Positions 54,003 through 62,534 of a DNA stretch of 64,000 nucleotides are shown here, in pieces. Below the pieces are notes generated by a model. That model had not been told where the DNA came from and did no database searches. It saw only the letters and a list, made by a program, of their open reading frames with translations. The DNA comes from Leptospirillum ferrooxidans C2-3. GTDB lineage: Bacteria; Nitrospirota; Leptospirillia; Leptospirillales; Leptospirillaceae. The DNA lies in NCBI RefSeq assembly GCF_000284315.1, contig NC_017094.1, positions 1,705,486-1,769,485 of the forward strand, read 5' to 3'. Position 1 is the first letter of the stretch. Each line of letters starts with the position of its first letter. The translations under genes and the position numbers were made by a program.

Positions 54003-54992
54003 TCAAAAAACATGGACTTCTACTGTAAAATAGCGGTGTGGATGATCTTTCATGTCCTTCAGCAAATCATTGACCCGATCGAGCGTCGCATTAAATTTTG
54101 CCGTCATTTGCTCATTATTTAAAAGCTCTCCCGCCACCCCTTTTCCATTTGCCAGATTTCTCAGCAGAGTATTCAGGGAAGCTAAACTTTGAGCGAGTGA
54201 TTTCGCCATATCCGGGTCATGCGACAACTCTCCGAAAGTTCCCTTCGGATCGTTCGCCGCCTGTAACAATTGGTCAAGATGATCAATGCTTCTTGAAAGT
54301 CTTCGGGCCATTTCGGGAGAATTCATCAACTGGGGAATCGTACCGCTTCCAGTTCTCATCGTCTGGGTAATGGCATTGAGATTTTTTGCAGACGCATCAA
54401 GATCCTGATACAGGGACTTGCTTGTGACAAGAGAGCCGATCGTCCCTTCTCCAGAGTTCAAGCCACCGATGAGTCTGTTCAACTCAAAAGAAAGCGCATT
54501 CAGGCTTTTCACCAGATGATTCCCTTTTCCGAGAACGGACTCAAGGGTCTGGGTTCCGGAACCCATGATAGGAATCGCAGGATTTAAAGGGCCTTTGCTC
54601 AGATCTCCGGGAATAAGCTCCACAAACTTGATTCCCATTAGTCCCTGTGTCTCGATTCTTGCAGTGGCCTCTTCCGAAAGGTCAGGAAGACGTGTTGCGT
54701 CCAGACGGAGTCCGACCTGCACAAATCGCTCTCCCTTGATCTGGACAAGATGGATCTCCTTCACAAATCCACTAGTGATACCGGCAAGACGAACAGGTGC
54801 ACCGACCGTCAACCCCCTTACATCCTTGAAAAGTACGGTCAGGTGGACCTGTTTTGAAAATATCTCATGGACCTTTCCATAGGTCACAATGGCGAGGATG
54901 CCCAAAAGAAAGCTCACCCCGACGATGATTCCCACACGCATTTCCGAAAATTTCACATTGACGCTTCTTTTCATGGCCATAAATCGACCCAT
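54003..54992 (-). CDS. mlaD: MlaD-like MCE-domain protein
   Basis: A protein of 329 residues with one N-terminal helix (VGIIVGVSFLLGILAIVTYG) and an MCE domain at about 40-120 (VHLTVLFKDVRGLTVGAPVRL, with LAGITSGFV). A long helical tail follows, with repeated LxxLLxxxNxPKGTFGEL-type segments that look like stacked heptads. It is much longer than E. coli MlaD (about 180 residues) and resembles single-MCE proteins whose helical tail forms a periplasmic tube. It should carry phospholipids between the membranes with MlaE and MlaF. Confidence 0.9.
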   Translation of the reverse strand: MGRFMAMKRSVNVKFSEMRVGIIVGVSFLLGILAIVTYGKVHEIFSKQVHLTVLFKDVRGLTVGAPVRLAGITSGFVKEIHLVQIKGERFVQVGLRLDATRLPDLSEEATARIETQGLMGIKFVELIPGDLSKGPLNPAIPIMGSGTQTLESVLGKGNHLVKSLNALSFELNRLIGGLNSGEGTIGSLVTSKSLYQDLDASAKNLNAITQTMRTGSGTIPQLMNSPEMARRLSRSIDHLDQLLQAANDPKGTFGELSHDPDMAKSLAQSLASLNTLLRNLANGKGVAGELLNNEQMTAKFNATLDRVNDLLKDMKDHPHRYFTVEVHVF

Positions 54993-55032
54993 CCCCCCGA
55001 AACTCTGCCATCAGAGCAAACAAACCGATGCT

Positions 55033-55755
55033 TCATACCGCCAGAAATGTCCTGACAAATGGGTCAGAACTTTCTGAAATGACATTCCGGTCACCTGTGA
55101 CCACAAGTGATCCGTCCTTTACAAATGTAAAGAAGTCCCCCACGCGAAAGGCATCCTGCAAATCATGTGTCACAACGAGGCTCGATGCGGCAAACTCCTT
55201 TTGGACTTGCCTGATCAGGTCACAAATGGACTTTGAGGTAAAAGGATCCAGCCCGGTGGTGGGTTCATCATATAACATGACCATCGGATCTTGGGGAGCC
55301 ATTGCCCTTGCAATCGCAACTCTCCGCTTCATCCCCCCGGATAGCTCCCCAGGATATAAGTTGATCGTTTCGATAAGCCCAACAAAGCTGAGAAGAAGTC
55401 GAACTCGCTCCTCTATTTCAGCATCGGTCATGTCGGTGTGCTCCCATAGCCAGAAACCGACATTCTCTCCAACCGTCAACGAATCAAAAAGTGCCCCTTC
55501 CTGAAAAACCATCCCAATTCGCTGGCGGTAAGACAGGAGTTCATTTTGGCTGAGGCTGTCAACGACCGCACCATTCACCACAATCCTTCCAGTCATGCAG
55601 TGAAGAAGCCCTAAAACTCCCTTTAGAAGAGTGGACTTTCCCGAACCGCTTCCTCCCAATATCACGAGCGTTTTCCCATCGGGGATTTCGATATTGATAT
55701 CCCTGACAATGACCTTTTCACCATACCCAAGGGAAACGTTTTCGAACTGGATCAC
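55033..55755 (-). CDS. mlaF: MlaF-like ABC transporter ATPase
   Basis: A protein of about 240 residues. Walker A is GGSGSGKSTLLKG, the signature is LSGGMKRRVAIARA, and Walker B is MVMLYDEPTTGLDP. The GTG at 55755 overlaps the mlaE stop (GTGA) and begins with the expected VIQFENVSLGYGE; the longer open frame upstream is a shadow of mlaE. It powers phospholipid movement with MlaE and MlaD. Confidence 0.95.
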   Translation of the reverse strand: MIQFENVSLGYGEKVIVRDINIEIPDGKTLVILGGSGSGKSTLLKGVLGLLHCMTGRIVVNGAVVDSLSQNELLSYRQRIGMVFQEGALFDSLTVGENVGFWLWEHTDMTDAEIEERVRLLLSFVGLIETINLYPGELSGGMKRRVAIARAMAPQDPMVMLYDEPTTGLDPFTSKSICDLIRQVQKEFAASSLVVTHDLQDAFRVGDFFTFVKDGSLVVTGDRNVISESSDPFVRTFLAV

Positions 55756-56510
55756 CCTTCGTTTCCCCAAAGATTGAGAAGAAGCTTGCTGATCAGAAAA
55801 TTCGCAACCAGTATCCAGACCGCAGCTGCAACGACAGCTCGGGTGGTTGTCCGACCAACCATCGCGGCACCTCCTCCGGCTTTCATTCCATAGAAGCACC
55901 CGACAGATGTGAGGATAAATCCAAAAAAAATCGGTTTAACCGCTCCATTCACCAAGTTTGGAAGTGTCAATGCTTCCCTTACCCCAGACCAATAAAGCGG
56001 AGCGGGAATATGTGCAGCCAAAAAAGCGATCACAAGACCGCCAAAAATCCCCAGAAAATCCCCTATGACAGACAGGATTGGCATCATCACAATCCCTGAA
56101 AGGATCCTGGGAGCCACGATTTGATCAATCGGATCAACACCCATTACGGACAAAGCCTCTATCTGGCTTGTGGCCTGCATCATCCCGACTTCGGAAGCAA
56201 TGCCGCTTGTCACTCTGGCGGACATCACAAGAGATGCCATCACCGGCCCCATATCCCGGACGATCGACGTTGTCACCACTTTACCTAAAAGCGCTTTGGC
56301 ACCATAGGGAGCCATAACAACCTCAAACTGCAATGCCATGTCGAGTCCTGCAAAAAGACTTGCCAAAAAAACAATTGGCACCGATCCGACCCCGATACGA
56401 TCCATCTGGATCAGAACTTCCCTGCTTCTGAAGTTTATCAGGGAATATCTCGCCGCATGATAGATCATAAGGCTAAAGGACTGGACGGATTCAATAAGGT
56501 CGACAAGCAT
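55752..56510 (-). CDS. mlaE: MlaE-like ABC transporter permease
   Basis: A protein of 252 residues with five to six membrane helices and the MlaE motifs VTSGIASEVGMMQATSQIEAL (about residues 102-122) and GMKAGGGAAMVGRTTTRAVV. It starts 24 bases after the nfo stop with a weak GGA upstream. The order mlaE-mlaF-mlaD matches the core of the Mla system; no mlaB or mlaC was seen. Confidence 0.94.
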   Translation of the reverse strand: MLVDLIESVQSFSLMIYHAARYSLINFRSREVLIQMDRIGVGSVPIVFLASLFAGLDMALQFEVVMAPYGAKALLGKVVTTSIVRDMGPVMASLVMSARVTSGIASEVGMMQATSQIEALSVMGVDPIDQIVAPRILSGIVMMPILSVIGDFLGIFGGLVIAFLAAHIPAPLYWSGVREALTLPNLVNGAVKPIFFGFILTSVGCFYGMKAGGGAAMVGRTTTRAVVAAAVWILVANFLISKLLLNLWGNEG

Positions 56511-56534
56511 TTCAGTGATTCCGGAGCATATCTG

Positions 56535-57461
56535 TCATTTTGGAGCGAACTCCCTCAACTGATCAATAAGATTGCCCAAAACAGGATCATTTTTTTCGGG
56601 CGGATTTTCCATTTCAGCAAGTCTCCTGATCACCGCAAGATTTAATATATCCTCCGGAGTCCCCTCTTTTTTGGGAGTTTCAAGAACCATTGGAGTATCA
56701 AAAAACCGCTGATCATGGAGGAGTCGCCAAAAAAACCACGGACCGATATGACCGATACCAATATGTGTATGCCGATCTTTTGCGGAACCCAGAGCAGCAT
56801 AAGCATCATTCAAATGAAAAGCATCCACCTTCCTCTTGGGGGCAGCATCAAGGAATCGGGAGATCGTTTCCAAATATCCTGATTCGTTTCTGATCTCGTA
56901 CCCACTTGCAAGAAGATGACATGAGTCAAGGCAGACTCCCATTTTCTCTGGTTGCCCCACCAGCTCCATAATACGAGCAATCTCTTCAGGAGATCTACCA
57001 AGGGTATGACCAGCTCCTGCCGTATTTTCTATAAGCAGTTTTGTCTTTCCGGATGACTTCTTCTCAACAACGGATGAGATCATCTCTGAAGCGCGTTCAA
57101 GTGCTTCTCCTATTGGCGCACCCCCACTAGATCCCGGATGAAGGACCAAGCCCAATGCACCTAGCCTGTTGGCAAGCTCCCATTCGAGATTCAGCGTGAT
57201 TGATGATTTTAGGATAAGGTCCGGGCGAGGGGTAGCCACGTTGATCAAATAGCTGGCATGAATCAGGAAAGGAGCGCCAGAGAGCTCCGAAAGACATCTG
57301 CTGCGAAATTCTTCAACCTCTTGATCTGTGAATTCAGGGAAATCCCATGTTCTCGAAGAGTGAGTGAAAATCTGGAAAGAGGAACAGTCGATACGGGAAG
57401 CCCTGGAAACAGATTCCGATATTCCACCGGCAATGGAAACATGAACGCCCGCCATTACCAT
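56535..57461 (-). CDS. nfo: Endonuclease IV (AP endonuclease)
   Basis: A protein of about 308 residues from the ATG at 57461 (GAGGTG six bases upstream). Zinc and active-site residues are seen in IHASYLINVATP, VLHPGSSGG, IENTAGAG, CLDSCHLLASGYEI and AFHLND, followed by DRHTHIGIGHIG. The enzyme cuts 5' of abasic sites. It precedes mlaE on the same strand, an unusual pairing of repair with lipid transport that probably reflects simple transcript sharing. Confidence 0.95.
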   Translation of the reverse strand: MVMAGVHVSIAGGISESVSRASRIDCSSFQIFTHSSRTWDFPEFTDQEVEEFRSRCLSELSGAPFLIHASYLINVATPRPDLILKSSITLNLEWELANRLGALGLVLHPGSSGGAPIGEALERASEMISSVVEKKSSGKTKLLIENTAGAGHTLGRSPEEIARIMELVGQPEKMGVCLDSCHLLASGYEIRNESGYLETISRFLDAAPKRKVDAFHLNDAYAALGSAKDRHTHIGIGHIGPWFFWRLLHDQRFFDTPMVLETPKKEGTPEDILNLAVIRRLAEMENPPEKNDPVLGNLIDQLREFAPK

Positions 57462-57536
57462 GGAGATCACCTCATGATTAAAAACCTATCGATAGGACAC
57501 ATTCCTGAGAGCAAGACTTGGGAAAGTGCCCAAGCC

Positions 57537-57563
57537 AAAAAAAGGGAGGGAGCCCCCCCTCCC
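57537..57563 (-). terminator. Intrinsic terminator downstream of the Spy-like gene
   Basis: On the minus strand GGGAGGG pairs with CCCTCCC around a six-base loop and is followed by seven T. It lies 45 bases after the Spy-like gene stop at 57608 and before nfo, so it separates the two units. Confidence 0.8.
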
Positions 57564-57607
57564 TCTCATGATTTCAAAAAAAGAACGCTCAGATAGCTCA
57601 CAAAATT

Positions 57608-58081
57608 CTAGTGCTTCACAGGAGGCGGTGAAATGGGATGATCATTCCCCCCCATCATCATCTGTTGCAATAGTTTTTTAACTTTCGCAAACTGCTGGTC
57701 GGTCAAAACCTTGTGGGCATCTGACAACATTTCAATCCGGGCTGTCATAATGTTTTTCTTATGTTGCAAAACCCTGTCAATATCCTTTTTTAGTACACTG
57801 ACATTGACATCTTTTTGCATGAGAAGCTGCATGCCTTCCATATGGATGAGGTGAATCCGGTTTTTCTCCACTTCTTTCAGTTTTTGGAACTTCATACTGA
57901 TCGCCTGCAATTTTGAAACCTGATCAGCTGTTAAGCCCAGATTCTCCTGATTCATCAAGTAGAAACCGATTGGACCATCCTGCATCGGACTGGCAGTTGC
58001 AACGAGTGGCTGAAAAAACAAGAGTGAAAAGGCAGACAACAACAAGAATACAACAGATACCTGAACCGACCGATTTCTCAT
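57608..58081 (-). CDS. Spy/CpxP-like periplasmic protein
   Basis: A protein of about 157 residues with a signal peptide (hydrophobic stretch VSVVFLLLSAFSLLFF, cleavage near ATAS) and an all-helical mature part. Two LTxxQ-like motifs are visible, LGLTADQVSKL and KVLTDQQFAKVKKL, the mark of the Spy/CpxP/CnrX group. Methionines are frequent (MMMGG near the end) and the tail is HPISPPPVKH. Members chaperone periplasmic proteins or sense metal and envelope stress. The ATG at 58081 has GGAGAG upstream. It has its own terminator, and its upstream region (58106-58203) could hold a promoter. Confidence 0.78.
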   Translation of the reverse strand: MRNRSVQVSVVFLLLSAFSLLFFQPLVATASPMQDGPIGFYLMNQENLGLTADQVSKLQAISMKFQKLKEVEKNRIHLIHMEGMQLLMQKDVNVSVLKKDIDRVLQHKKNIMTARIEMLSDAHKVLTDQQFAKVKKLLQQMMMGGNDHPISPPPVKH

Positions 58082-58203
58082 CGAAAAGAACTCTCCACCT
58101 CTCATCGACTATCTCAAAAAGCCTCATTTGAAGTCCTTCTGGGATGGCCACTTTATCATGACATGAGGCTATCACAGACCTTGAGGCTTGTCGAGATTGC
58201 AGG

Positions 58204-58612
58204 ATGACTGACAGACATCATCTGCCCGAGGAAATAAGGGCGAGGAGAAGATACTTGCCCCACAACTTCCCATGCTCCGAAGAAAGAAATCCGGATGACC
58301 GTTCAATCCCCTCGCTCAGGCTTCAAACAGACGAATGGGAGTTGATGGCCACTCAAATGACACCAGAAATCGGTAGGCTGCTTTGGACACCGGGAAAAAG
58401 AGGGGGATAAGATCACTCCATGGATCGGAAAAAAGATTAACACATCAGGGAAATATCCGAGAGGCTCCCTATTGGCACAATCGTTTGAATCACTGCAGGA
58501 ATTCTTGAAAAGAAGATTTCAAAACCGACAGATCGTTTCCCGGGAAAAATCATGGCAACCTGATCTGATTTTCAGCACAAGAAACGCTATTTGGAAGGAA
58601 GTGAGACAATAA
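58204..58612 (+). pseudogene. Possible frameshifted small gene (unknown function)
   Basis: From an ATG at 58204 a frame runs to TAA at about 58410. The next frame (+1), open from about 58361, continues to TAA at 58610-58612. The two overlap around AAAAAG-AGGGGG, so loss of one base there would give a single protein of about 135 residues ending in FSTRNAIWKEVRQ. The second part has protein-like composition (SLLAQSFESLQEFLKRRFQ) and its end overlaps the convergent histidine kinase gene by 26 bases. I do not recognise the product. The alternative is that 58106-58586 is simply non-coding with chance frames. A sequencing error is also possible. Confidence 0.35.
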
Positions 58613-59912
58613 ACATCGATCCTTCTCCGGGATGACTTTTCACACGGATCTCCCCGCGCAAAAGCTCAAGGACATGTTTGACAATGGAAAGTCCCAATCC
58701 AGTCCCTCCCAATTCCCGCGACCTCGCCCGATCCACCCGGTAGAACCTTTCGAAAATCCGACTCAAATCTTCCTTGGGAATCCCTATCCCGGAATCGCTT
58801 ACGGCAATTTCGATCCGTCCCGAAAGAAGCTGTCCGGAGATACGGACCGTTCCCCCCGCAGGAGTATACTTCAAGGCATTATCAAGCAAATTGGAGAGGA
58901 CAAGATTCATCTTGCCTTCATCTGTTTCATACATGAGTGAGGGAGGGTCAATCTCCACTTCAAGAAAGATATTTTTTTCTTTCGCCACCGAGCGAACTGC
59001 TTCCAGAATACGATCTACTTGGGTAGCCAGTTCCACTGGCTTCATTATCAAACTGGCTTTACCGGATTCAAGCGTGGCCAAATGAAGCAGATCGGTCACG
59101 ATCGAGTTCAGACGGTGAGACTGATTCACAATGATTTCAAGGAAGCTTCTTGCTGTTTTGGGATCATCAATCGCACCATCCATCAATGCTTCAGCAAAAC
59201 CAGAGATAGAGGTCAACGGTGTTCGGATTTCATGTGATACGTTCGCCACAAAATCCTTCCGGACCCTTTCAAGCCTCCGCATCTCTGTCAGATCATAAAA
59301 CAAAAAAATTCCATACCCTGACCTTGGAGCTCCATCTCCCGGTGTCCTAATCCCAAGAAGACTCCACGTCTTCGACAAACCGCCCGAATAAGTTACTTCC
59401 GTATGAACAGGATGATTCCCCGAGAGAACCTCTTCAATCAGATCGTCAATTCCAGCTTTTTTCGCCAGCAATCCAAGAGATTCGCCAACAATTCTCGTTT
59501 CATCAGGAAAAAAACGACAGAATGACTTGTTATGAAGGAGAACATGACCTTTTGTGTCAGTGACTGCAACTCCTTCAACCATATGATCAAGAACAGCCTC
59601 TGATCGGGCAGCAAGCTCTTTGACTTCAGACTCTTTTAGAAGCTTTTCGGCATGGGATCGACTGACTTGGATATAAATCTCATCAAGAAGATCATCAAAC
59701 CAGGTATTTTCCTGCATTTTTTGTGGCTTTTGAAACGCTGTCTTAATTTGGAAGCGAATTCTGCGGGAAATTAGGCTCAACAGTAGGAATAAAAATAGCA
59801 ATGAGGAGAGAATTAATATGGAGCGTTCGAACGTCTCATGAAGTCTCGAAAAGAACCAGCCTTCTGAAAAAGAGATCAGAAACAGGCTTATGACAACACC
59901 CCGGAAGGTCAC
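58587..59912 (-). CDS. PhoR-type sensor histidine kinase
   Basis: A protein of about 441 residues with two N-terminal membrane helices (about 8-20 and 33-50, no large periplasmic loop) and a PAS domain at about 100-215. A HisKA domain follows with the phosphorylated His in ANVSHEIRTPLTS (about residue 229), and then a HATPase domain with NLLDNALKYTP, DSGIGIP and GGTGLGLSIVKHVLELLRG. With so little outside the membrane it probably senses an internal or membrane signal. The GTG at 59912 is better placed after GGGAG than the TTG at 59918. It overlaps or abuts the response regulator gene. Confidence 0.93.
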   Translation of the reverse strand: MTFRGVVISLFLISFSEGWFFSRLHETFERSILILSSLLFLFLLLSLISRRIRFQIKTAFQKPQKMQENTWFDDLLDEIYIQVSRSHAEKLLKESEVKELAARSEAVLDHMVEGVAVTDTKGHVLLHNKSFCRFFPDETRIVGESLGLLAKKAGIDDLIEEVLSGNHPVHTEVTYSGGLSKTWSLLGIRTPGDGAPRSGYGIFLFYDLTEMRRLERVRKDFVANVSHEIRTPLTSISGFAEALMDGAIDDPKTARSFLEIIVNQSHRLNSIVTDLLHLATLESGKASLIMKPVELATQVDRILEAVRSVAKEKNIFLEVEIDPPSLMYETDEGKMNLVLSNLLDNALKYTPAGGTVRISGQLLSGRIEIAVSDSGIGIPKEDLSRIFERFYRVDRARSRELGGTGLGLSIVKHVLELLRGEIRVKSHPGEGSMFIVSLPSK

Positions 59913-59914
59913 TT

Positions 59915-60619
59915 TCAATCACTCCCGTCTGGATCATCCGAAAACTTATACCCGATCTGCTTTACAGTCTGGATCTTGTCCTGAAAGGGCCCCATCTTCT
60001 TTCTCAGCCTCCTGATGTGGACATCCACTGTCCTATCGGTCCCCTCATAGTCATCGCCCCAGACAAGATCCAGGAGAGTGGCCCGGTCAAGAACCCGACC
60101 AGCATTTTTCATCAATGTCTGCAAAAGGGAGAACTCCTTGGCTGTCAATGGCATTGTGACACCTTGGGCAATGGCTTCATGCCGGGACTCATTCACGGAG
60201 ATACTTCCGATCCGAATGATATCATCCGCCTTGACCTGAGGTTCCAGATGAACCCTCCTCAGGATCGCCCGTATTCTGGCAAGCAGCTCCTTGGGGTTAA
60301 AGGGCTTTACCAAATAGTCGTCCGCTCCAAGTTCGAGGCCAATAATCCGATCTGTTTCATCGGATTTTGCCGTCAGAATGATAACAGGGATCTGGTTTGT
60401 CTTGGTGTCTTTTTTCAGCATTCTGTTCAAGGAAAGCCCATCGATTCCCGGGAGCATCAGATCAAGAACAATCAGATCCGGCAACTGGGACTTTGCAAGC
60501 GCAAGACCATCTGTTCCATTTGATGCCTCAAGAACCTCATAATGTTCCTGGACAAGGTAATGTCGGGCCAATGTCCGAATATCCGCTTCATCCTCTATCA
60601 GTAGAATCCGTCGACTCAT
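59915..60619 (-). CDS. PhoB/OmpR-family response regulator
   Basis: A protein of about 234 residues. The receiver domain has the acidic pair in LIEDEADI, the phosphorylated Asp (LIVLDLMLPGIDG), and ILTAKSDE with the conserved lysine. The C-terminal winged helix contains LTAKEFSLLQTLMKNAGRVLDR and VDVHIRRLRKKMG. The ATG at 60619 overlaps the JAMM gene stop by one base (TGATG) and has AAGGAGG seven bases upstream. Its target genes are unknown; tight linkage to the sulfur-carrier cluster suggests control of, or response to, that pathway. Confidence 0.93.
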   Translation of the reverse strand: MSRRILLIEDEADIRTLARHYLVQEHYEVLEASNGTDGLALAKSQLPDLIVLDLMLPGIDGLSLNRMLKKDTKTNQIPVIILTAKSDETDRIIGLELGADDYLVKPFNPKELLARIRAILRRVHLEPQVKADDIIRIGSISVNESRHEAIAQGVTMPLTAKEFSLLQTLMKNAGRVLDRATLLDLVWGDDYEGTDRTVDVHIRRLRKKMGPFQDKIQTVKQIGYKFSDDPDGSD

Positions 60620-61047
60620 CAATCATCCTCCTTCACAATGAGAGGAACTTCCGTTATTTTACCGTCCTTGATCTGAAACATTCTTAAACTGGGAGGTGTC
60701 GTTACGGGAGAAGTGATAAGGTAAAAAAGATCCGGATAATAGGCCAGGTTCACATCCACCACAGAGGGGTAAGCCTCGGAGATAGAATGAGAATGGTAGA
60801 TTCCCCAAAGCGACAATCCATCGAGCCTAAGGGATTTCCCGACTGAAAACTGCTCTTTGGGATCCATCTGATATCTGACAGGAGAGTGAAGGGTGTTTGT
60901 CATGGGAATGACACGGACCGGGGTACCTTTTTGGTCTGAGGCAATAAGACCACAACATTCCTCTGGGTGCACCGAACGGGCATGGGCAACAATGGACTGG
61001 TATAGTGCCATCGAAAAAAAAATAGGCTGGGGAGATTCATTCGCCAA
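60619..61047 (-). CDS. JAMM/Mov34 metalloprotease (Mec/HcyD-like)
   Basis: A protein of about 142 residues. The JAMM motif is HSHSISEAYPSVVD (His-x-His-x7-Ser-x2-Asp) with the upstream glutamate in HPEECCGLIAS, so it is probably an active zinc protease. Stand-alone bacterial members remove a residue or an amino acid from the Gly-Gly tail of sulfur-carrier proteins (Mec on CysO-Cys, HcyD on HcyS-Ala). The start is uncertain: TTG at 61047 follows AAGG and keeps the full first strand; ATG at 61011 is possible. It follows the E1-like gene and precedes the response regulator. Confidence 0.85.
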   Translation of the reverse strand: MANESPQPIFFSMALYQSIVAHARSVHPEECCGLIASDQKGTPVRVIPMTNTLHSPVRYQMDPKEQFSVGKSLRLDGLSLWGIYHSHSISEAYPSVVDVNLAYYPDLFYLITSPVTTPPSLRMFQIKDGKITEVPLIVKEDD

Positions 61048-61061
61048 GAGACAACCTTGAA

Positions 61062-61892
61062 CTAAATGGCACAGATCACGTCGGTGGAACCAGTTACCGA
61101 GTGGATCGTCGCTTTGGGACCACAAAGCTTGCATTCAGGATCCTTTGGGACCCGAACTCTCCGAAAATCCATTGAAAGGGCATCATAAAGCAGGAGGCGA
61201 TCCGACAAGGGCTCACCGATTCCCAGCAATAGCTTGACGACCTCAGCTGCCTGCAATGTTCCAATTGTTCCTGCAAGAACCCCTAGAACTCCCGCTTCCG
61301 AGCAAGAAGGAACCAGTCCTGGAGGTGGAGCCTCAGGGTAGAGACAGCGATAGCAAGGTGTATCCATGTATCCCCTGATTGCAATGACCTGCCCCTCAAA
61401 CCTCAGAATCGATCCGGAAACCAGTGGTTTCTTCAAAAAATAGGCCGCATCATTTACAACATAACGCGTTCCGAAATTATCCGACCCGTCAACAATGACA
61501 TCATACCCGGAGAAAAGCTCCATGGCATTTTCGGATGTCAATCGTTCCTGATGGCAAATAACCTGCACATCCGGGTTGAGCTCATTCATCGTCTTTTGTG
61601 CCGATAAAACTTTAGGAACACCCAATGTCGCGGTGGAATGGATGATTTGCCTTTGCAGATTTGACATGTCAACAGTGTCAAGGTCCACCAGACCAATCTT
61701 GCCAACACCTGCAGCGGCCAGGTAAAGAGCCACAGGACTTCCCAAACCGCCCGCTCCAATAATCAGGACGCTCGAACCCAACAGGGTCCGCTGACCAATG
61801 CCCCCTACCTCTTTTAAGATAATGTGGCGGCCATAACGAATGATCTGCTCTTCAGTCATCTCATTGACCGGCTTTGCAATCCCATGACTCAT
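61062..61892 (-). CDS. E1-like sulfur-carrier adenylyltransferase (MoeB/ThiF/HcyF family)
   Basis: A protein of 276 residues. The ATP site is IIGAGGLGSPVALYLAAAGV with the following DLDTVDMSNLQRQI, and the adenylation arginine is present. Zinc pairs CYRC and CKLC are intact, and a Cys in VPSCSEAGVLG occupies the catalytic loop. It should adenylate the C-terminal glycine of a MoaD-like protein ready for sulfur transfer. GGGGAG precedes the ATG. A second E1 of this family is encoded at the right edge of the window, so the cluster has two. Confidence 0.92.
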   Translation of the reverse strand: MSHGIAKPVNEMTEEQIIRYGRHIILKEVGGIGQRTLLGSSVLIIGAGGLGSPVALYLAAAGVGKIGLVDLDTVDMSNLQRQIIHSTATLGVPKVLSAQKTMNELNPDVQVICHQERLTSENAMELFSGYDVIVDGSDNFGTRYVVNDAAYFLKKPLVSGSILRFEGQVIAIRGYMDTPCYRCLYPEAPPPGLVPSCSEAGVLGVLAGTIGTLQAAEVVKLLLGIGEPLSDRLLLYDALSMDFRRVRVPKDPECKLCGPKATIHSVTGSTDVICAI

Positions 61893-62000
61893 TGATCTCT
61901 CCCCTGGAGATTTTTTCCAGTCTCTTCCCTGAATGAAATAAGCGGGGTCCTACCTGATTGATGATATTAAAAAACGAAACATTCTTCCAATAAAGTACGG

Positions 62001-62243
62001 TTACCCCTCAAGGATACTTTTCTCAAGTGGATCCACGTGGACACCTTTTTTTCTGAGCCAATCGATTGTCGATTCAATCTCAGAAAGGTCTCCGACCAAC
62101 TCAAGCTCCATCCATCCGGTTTTATCCGAAACATCCGCTCTGCGGATATTCGGAATGACCTGAAAGTTTTTGGAGATCTCGTAGATGATTGGATCCCGAA
62201 CCCGGTCCTCGGGGAAGGTCAAATGAATTCGGAGTTGTGCCAT
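62001..62243 (-). CDS. Stand-alone NIL-domain protein
   Basis: A protein of about 80 residues. From the ATG at 62243 (GGGGGG upstream) it reads MAQLRIHLTFPEDRVRDPII and later TGWMELELVGDLSEIESTIDWL, the pattern of the NIL domain, an ACT-like fold otherwise found at the end of methionine transporters (MetN). Small NIL proteins also occur with homocysteine-forming sulfur-transfer enzymes. It lies four bases after the MoaD-like gene. Its role here is probably sulfur transfer or methionine sensing, which is an inference from linkage. Confidence 0.85.
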   Translation of the reverse strand: MAQLRIHLTFPEDRVRDPIIYEISKNFQVIPNIRRADVSDKTGWMELELVGDLSEIESTIDWLRKKGVHVDPLEKSILEG

Positions 62244-62247
62244 TAAA

Positions 62248-62526
62248 CTAAGCCCCCCCGGCAATCGCCGGAATAATAGATACCTCGTCACCGGGAGAGA
62301 TCGGAGTTGCCACACCCTCCCTGAATCGAATGTCCTCTTCATTGACATAAATATTGATGAACCGTCTAAGTTCACCGGACTCATCCATCATTCTTTCCCT
62401 CATTGCCGGGAATCGCGTGATCAAATTGTCCAAGATCTCCTTTACGGATGTTCCTTCCTCCGAAAGCTCAGATTGCCCACCGGCAAGAGGCCTTAAGGGA
62501 GTCGGTATGCGAACCAGTACAGACAT
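62248..62526 (-). CDS. MoaD/ThiS-like sulfur-carrier protein with masked C-terminus
   Basis: A protein of 92 residues with the beta-grasp ubiquitin-like pattern: VLVRIPTPLRPLAGG, a helix VKEILDNLITRFPAMRERM, FINIYVNEEDIRF and ISPGDEVSIIPAIAGGA. Sulfur carriers normally end in Gly-Gly; here one Ala follows (GGA-stop), so a protease must remove it before adenylation. This is exactly the feature of HcyS in the Wolinella homocysteine system. The JAMM protease and E1 needed are in the same operon. AGGAGG, which overlaps the threonine synthase stop, gives a strong ribosome site. Confidence 0.9.
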   Translation of the reverse strand: MSVLVRIPTPLRPLAGGQSELSEEGTSVKEILDNLITRFPAMRERMMDESGELRRFINIYVNEEDIRFREGVATPISPGDEVSIIPAIAGGA

Positions 62527-62534
62527 GAATCCTC

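Noticed and set aside
55756-55899. An extended N-terminus for MlaF
   Set aside because: It reads through the 3' end of mlaE in another frame and is Cys/Arg-rich; the GTG overlapping the mlaE stop gives the expected ATPase start.
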